Shown piece after piece: positions 5,342-7,940 of a stretch of DNA of 7,940 nt. Both the position numbers and the translations under genes were made by a program. The stretch is from CAYRGQ01 sp964444885. GTDB lineage: Bacteria; Bacteroidota; Bacteroidia; Sphingobacteriales; Sphingobacteriaceae. The stretch lies in NCBI GenBank assembly GCA_964444885.1, contig CAYUIZ010000129.1, positions 1-7,940 on the forward strand, in the 5' to 3' direction. Numbering within the stretch: position 1 is the first letter of the stretch; the number at the start of each line of letters is the position of its first letter. Under the pieces are notes generated by a model. That model did not search any database and was not told the DNA's origin. It saw only the letters and a list, made by a program, of their open reading frames with translations.

Positions 5342-7657
5342 ATGTCTTTAACAAACAATTTGGGTTACCCACGGATCGGGGCCCTGAGGGAGCTGAAAAA
5401 AGCCAATGAAGCGTACTGGGCGAAGAAAATCAGTCAGGAAGAACTACTTAACGCCGCGCAGGCCATCCGTGAGGAAAATTGGAAAACGCAGCAAGCCGCT
5501 GGAATTGACCTGATTCCATCGAATGATTTCTCGTTCTATGACCAGGTGCTTGACACCTCCCTCGCGGTAGGAGCGATCCCCGCCCGCTATGCCAAGCTCG
5601 CGGCACAGGCCGATAACAGCGGTTATTTCCTCGATTTGTACTTTGCCATCGCGCGTGGTTACCAAGAAGAAGGGGTCGACGTCACGGCGGCCGAGATGAC
5701 CAAATGGTTTGATACCAATTACCATTATATCGTACCCGAATTTGTCAAGGATCAGCAGTTTTCGTTAAAAAGCGAGAAGGCCGTCAACGAATACAAGGAA
5801 GCCAAAAGCAAAGGCATACAGACCAAGCCCGTATTGCTGGGCCCCATCAGCTATTTGCTGTTGGGCAAGGAAAAGGAGGCCGGTTTCGACCGTTTGGATC
5901 TGATTGATCGCCTGTTGCCCGTTTACGAGCAAATCGTGGGCAAACTGGCAGAAGCCGGAGCGGAGTGGATTCAACTCGACGAGCCATTCCTGGCGCTGGA
6001 TTTGGATGAGAAAGCCAAGTCGCTGTATAACGATGTATATACCAAATTAGTGGCTGCAGCCCAAGGAGCCAAAATAGTGGTGGCTACGTATTTCGAAGCG
6101 CTCCGCGAGAATACCAAGCTGGCGGTGGGCTTGCCCGTGCAAGCCTTGCACGTTGATTTGGTGCGCGGCGAAGATCAGCTGGATGCCATCTTACCGGTAG
6201 TGCCCGCGGGCCTGACGCTGTCTCTCGGCGTGGTCGACGGACGCAATATCTGGAAAAACGATTACGAGCAGTCGCTCGCCAAAATTAAGCAGGCTACGGA
6301 TGCGCTTGGCCGCGACCGCGTATGGGTCGCACCATCCAGCTCCTTGCTCCACGTGCCATACGACCTTGATATCGAAGATAACGAAGAGTCCCTGCCCGGC
6401 GAAGTCAAAAATTGGTTGGCCTTTGCCAAGCAAAAACTTGCCGAAGTGAAGGACTTGGCCGTACTGGCTGCTGGCGACGCGGATGCCGCCACCGAGGCGC
6501 GCTACCAAGCCAATAAAGAAGCCCAAGCGAGCCGGCGCACGTCTACGCTGATTCACCGCGATGACGTGAAAACACGGGTGCGCAATATCACGGACAATGA
6601 CGCCAAGCGCACAAGCTCATTTGCCGAGCGCAAGTCAACGCAACAGGCTAAGTTCAATTTGCCTGCGTTTGCAACCACAACCATCGGTTCGTTTCCGCAA
6701 ACCCGGGACGTACGGAAATGGCGTGCCGACCTGAAAAAGGGGGCAATTACCCAGGAAGCGTATGATAAGCTGATTGCCGAGGAAACCGAACGGGCTATCC
6801 GCCTGCAAGAGGAGTGGGGACTTGACGTGTTGGTTCACGGCGAGTTCGAGCGCAACGACATGGTCGAATACTTTGGCGAGCAGCTTTCAGGCTATGCCTT
6901 CACCAAAAACGGGTGGGTACAGTCTTACGGTTCGCGTTGCGTGAAACCGCCGGTTATCTACGGCGACGTGTCCCGCCCAAGCGACATGACGGTGTACTGG
7001 TCGGCCTATGCGCAGACCTTGACGGATCGACCGGTTAAAGGCATGTTGACGGGCCCGGTCACCATCCTGCAATGGTCCTTTGTCCGCAACGACCAGCCAC
7101 GCTCGGAGACGACCTATCAGATCGCATTGGCAATCCTCGATGAGGTACAGGCGTTGGAAAAAGCAGGTATCAAAATCATCCAGATCGATGAGCCGGCTAT
7201 CCGCGAAGGCTTGCCATTGCGCAAAGCCGACCACAAGGCCTATTTGGATTGGGCCGTGCGGGCGTTCCGCGTATCCTCATCCAACGTGGATGACGACACG
7301 CAGATACACACCCACATGTGCTACTCGGAGTTTAACGATATCATCGAGCATATCGCTGCCATGGATGCCGACGTGATTACCATCGAAACCTCGCGTTCGC
7401 AGATGGAATTGTTGGATGCGTTTGCCGACTTCAAATACCCGAATGATATCGGGCCGGGTGTCTATGACATCCACTCGCCGCGCGTGCCCAGCACCGAGGA
7501 GATGGTCGAATTGTTAAAGAAGGCGAAAGCGGTTATTCCGGCTGGACAACTTTGGGTGAACCCGGACTGTGGGCTGAAAACGCGCGCATGGCCTGAAACC
7601 GAAGCCGCACTGCGGTCGATGGTAGAGGCGGCCAAAACCCTCCGCGCTGCCAATTAA
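5342..7657 (+). CDS. metE: cobalamin-independent methionine synthase
   Basis: This 771-residue cytoplasmic enzyme transfers the methyl group of 5-methyltetrahydropteroyl-tri-glutamate to homocysteine to form methionine, without vitamin B12. The length is typical for the family (about 750-770). The N-terminal barrel starts with NLGYPRIGALRELKKA. The C-terminal catalytic barrel begins near residue 440 with TTTIGSFPQTRDVRKWR. The zinc ligands expected from E. coli MetE are all present: His658 and Cys660 in HTHMCYSEF, Glu682 in TIETSRSQMELL, and Cys743 in VNPDCGLKTR. The acidic residue Asp616 in IQIDEPAIREGLP and His711 in DIHSPRVPS are also kept, as is MLTGPVTILQWSF. The enzyme therefore looks complete and active. 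Control is by the SAM-I riboswitch 190 bases upstream, and a strong terminator follows, so metE is probably a single-gene transcript. ATG 5342 gives the family's usual N-terminus. Confidence 0.98.
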   Translation: MSLTNNLGYPRIGALRELKKANEAYWAKKISQEELLNAAQAIREENWKTQQAAGIDLIPSNDFSFYDQVLDTSLAVGAIPARYAKLAAQADNSGYFLDLYFAIARGYQEEGVDVTAAEMTKWFDTNYHYIVPEFVKDQQFSLKSEKAVNEYKEAKSKGIQTKPVLLGPISYLLLGKEKEAGFDRLDLIDRLLPVYEQIVGKLAEAGAEWIQLDEPFLALDLDEKAKSLYNDVYTKLVAAAQGAKIVVATYFEALRENTKLAVGLPVQALHVDLVRGEDQLDAILPVVPAGLTLSLGVVDGRNIWKNDYEQSLAKIKQATDALGRDRVWVAPSSSLLHVPYDLDIEDNEESLPGEVKNWLAFAKQKLAEVKDLAVLAAGDADAATEARYQANKEAQASRRTSTLIHRDDVKTRVRNITDNDAKRTSSFAERKSTQQAKFNLPAFATTTIGSFPQTRDVRKWRADLKKGAITQEAYDKLIAEETERAIRLQEEWGLDVLVHGEFERNDMVEYFGEQLSGYAFTKNGWVQSYGSRCVKPPVIYGDVSRPSDMTVYWSAYAQTLTDRPVKGMLTGPVTILQWSFVRNDQPRSETTYQIALAILDEVQALEKAGIKIIQIDEPAIREGLPLRKADHKAYLDWAVRAFRVSSSNVDDDTQIHTHMCYSEFNDIIEHIAAMDADVITIETSRSQMELLDAFADFKYPNDIGPGVYDIHSPRVPSTEEMVELLKKAKAVIPAGQLWVNPDCGLKTRAWPETEAALRSMVEAAKTLRAAN

Positions 7658-7682
7658 GCGTAAAGAAAGCCGTATAATTTGT

Positions 7683-7723
7683 AAAAGAGGCCACTCAATG
7701 GACTGAGTAGGCCTCTTTTTTTT
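7683..7723 (+). terminator. strong intrinsic terminator of metE
   Basis: AAAAGAGGCC plus ACTCA (7683-7697) pairs with TGAGT (7704-7708) and GGCCTCTTTT (7710-7719), leaving one bulged A (7709) and a six-base loop. Eight T residues at 7716-7723 form the tail. It begins 26 bases after the metE stop. Its A/T symmetry means it could also act on minus-strand transcripts, though less strongly. Confidence 0.95.
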
Positions 7724-7804
7724 GTGACGTGGGCACGTGGTTATCGTTGCTGAGGCGCTGCTTAGCGAAAGGACAAACGCATCTAATTTAAAAAAGACTC
7801 AATA

Positions 7805-7825
7805 GCGCGAGTTTGCAACTCGTGC
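7805..7825 (+). repeat. REP-like palindrome, copy 1
   Basis: The core CGAGTTTGCAACTCG (7808-7822) is a six-base-pair palindrome around a TGC loop. The flanks extend the stem by GC/GC and one G-T wobble (7807 with 7823), giving nine paired positions on the + strand. CAAT lies four bases upstream of the core, at 7800-7803. The region 7724-7804 before it has only a weak stem-loop (GCTGAG 7749-7754 with CTTAGC 7761-7766) and no recognisable gene. Confidence 0.8.
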
Positions 7826-7827
7826 CG

Positions 7828-7853
7828 AAAAAAACCGATAAGAGGGCCGGTTT
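7828..7853 (-). terminator. weak intrinsic terminator candidate on the minus strand
   Basis: On the minus strand AAACCG (complement of 7848-7853) pairs with CGGTTT (complement of 7832-7837) around a ten-base loop, and a run of seven T residues (complement of 7828-7834) overlaps and follows the stem. It could end a minus-strand gene entering from beyond the right edge. The stem is short and no such gene is visible. Confidence 0.35.
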
Positions 7854-7905
7854 GCTTGCCTACAGCAGGCTGGAAAAATCACACTATTAAGGGGAAGGCT
7901 AAAGG

Positions 7906-7928
7906 GGTCCGAGTTGCAAACTCGAACC
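7906..7928 (-). repeat. REP-like palindrome, copy 2 (inverted relative to copy 1)
   Basis: The core at 7910-7924 is the exact reverse complement of the core of copy 1. Read on the minus strand, the stem is lengthened by GGT/ACC and a T-G wobble, and CAAT again lies four bases upstream of the core (complement of 7929-7932). The outer flanks differ in sequence from copy 1 but still pair. The 80 bases between the copies (7826-7905) contain the minus-strand terminator candidate and no gene. Confidence 0.8.
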
Positions 7929-7940
7929 ATTGGCAGTTGC

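Overview
The window looks like ordinary chromosome of a Bacteroidota bacterium, most likely in the Sphingobacteriales. The signs are TAnnTTTG-type -7 promoter elements with TTTG-type -33 elements, poor Shine-Dalgarno sequences, a TonB-dependent receptor C-terminus followed by lipoproteins, and moderate GC content with AT-rich intergenic DNA. The species is inferred, not seen. All supported genes are on the + strand.

Layout. Positions 1-255 hold the C-terminal end of an outer-membrane TonB-dependent-receptor-like beta-barrel. A very small putative lipoprotein (402-566) and a 169-residue lipoprotein of unknown function (578-1087) follow; both lie in the same direction as the receptor and may be functionally linked to it. 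Next come a PA0069/SplB-like radical SAM protein (1163-2233) that may be translated from an almost leaderless mRNA, a complete rhomboid intramembrane protease (2310-2939), and an SGLT-type sodium/sugar symporter (3141-4802) very close in layout to Vibrio vSGLT.

The 539-base gap at 4803-5341 is the richest non-coding stretch. It holds a near-identical 17-base direct repeat, the first copy forming a hairpin; a degenerate heptanucleotide array (nnnGACT units, 4915-4978); a promoter candidate; a complete SAM-I (S-box) riboswitch (5054-5154); and a leader of nearly 190 bases with no clear intrinsic terminator. Part of that leader can fold into a hairpin that competes with riboswitch helix P1. The riboswitch leads into metE (5342-7657), the cobalamin-independent methionine synthase, so the logic is SAM feedback on methionine synthesis. 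A strong intrinsic terminator (7683-7723) ends metE.

The last 210 bases hold no recognisable gene. They contain two palindromic repeats that share a 15-base core in opposite orientation, with a conserved CAAT box and different but still pairing flanks. This resembles a REP/BIME-like pair. A weak minus-strand terminator candidate lies between them.

No clearly new multi-gene system is visible. The items most worth a second look are the metE leader architecture, the inverted REP-like pair, and the heptamer array.
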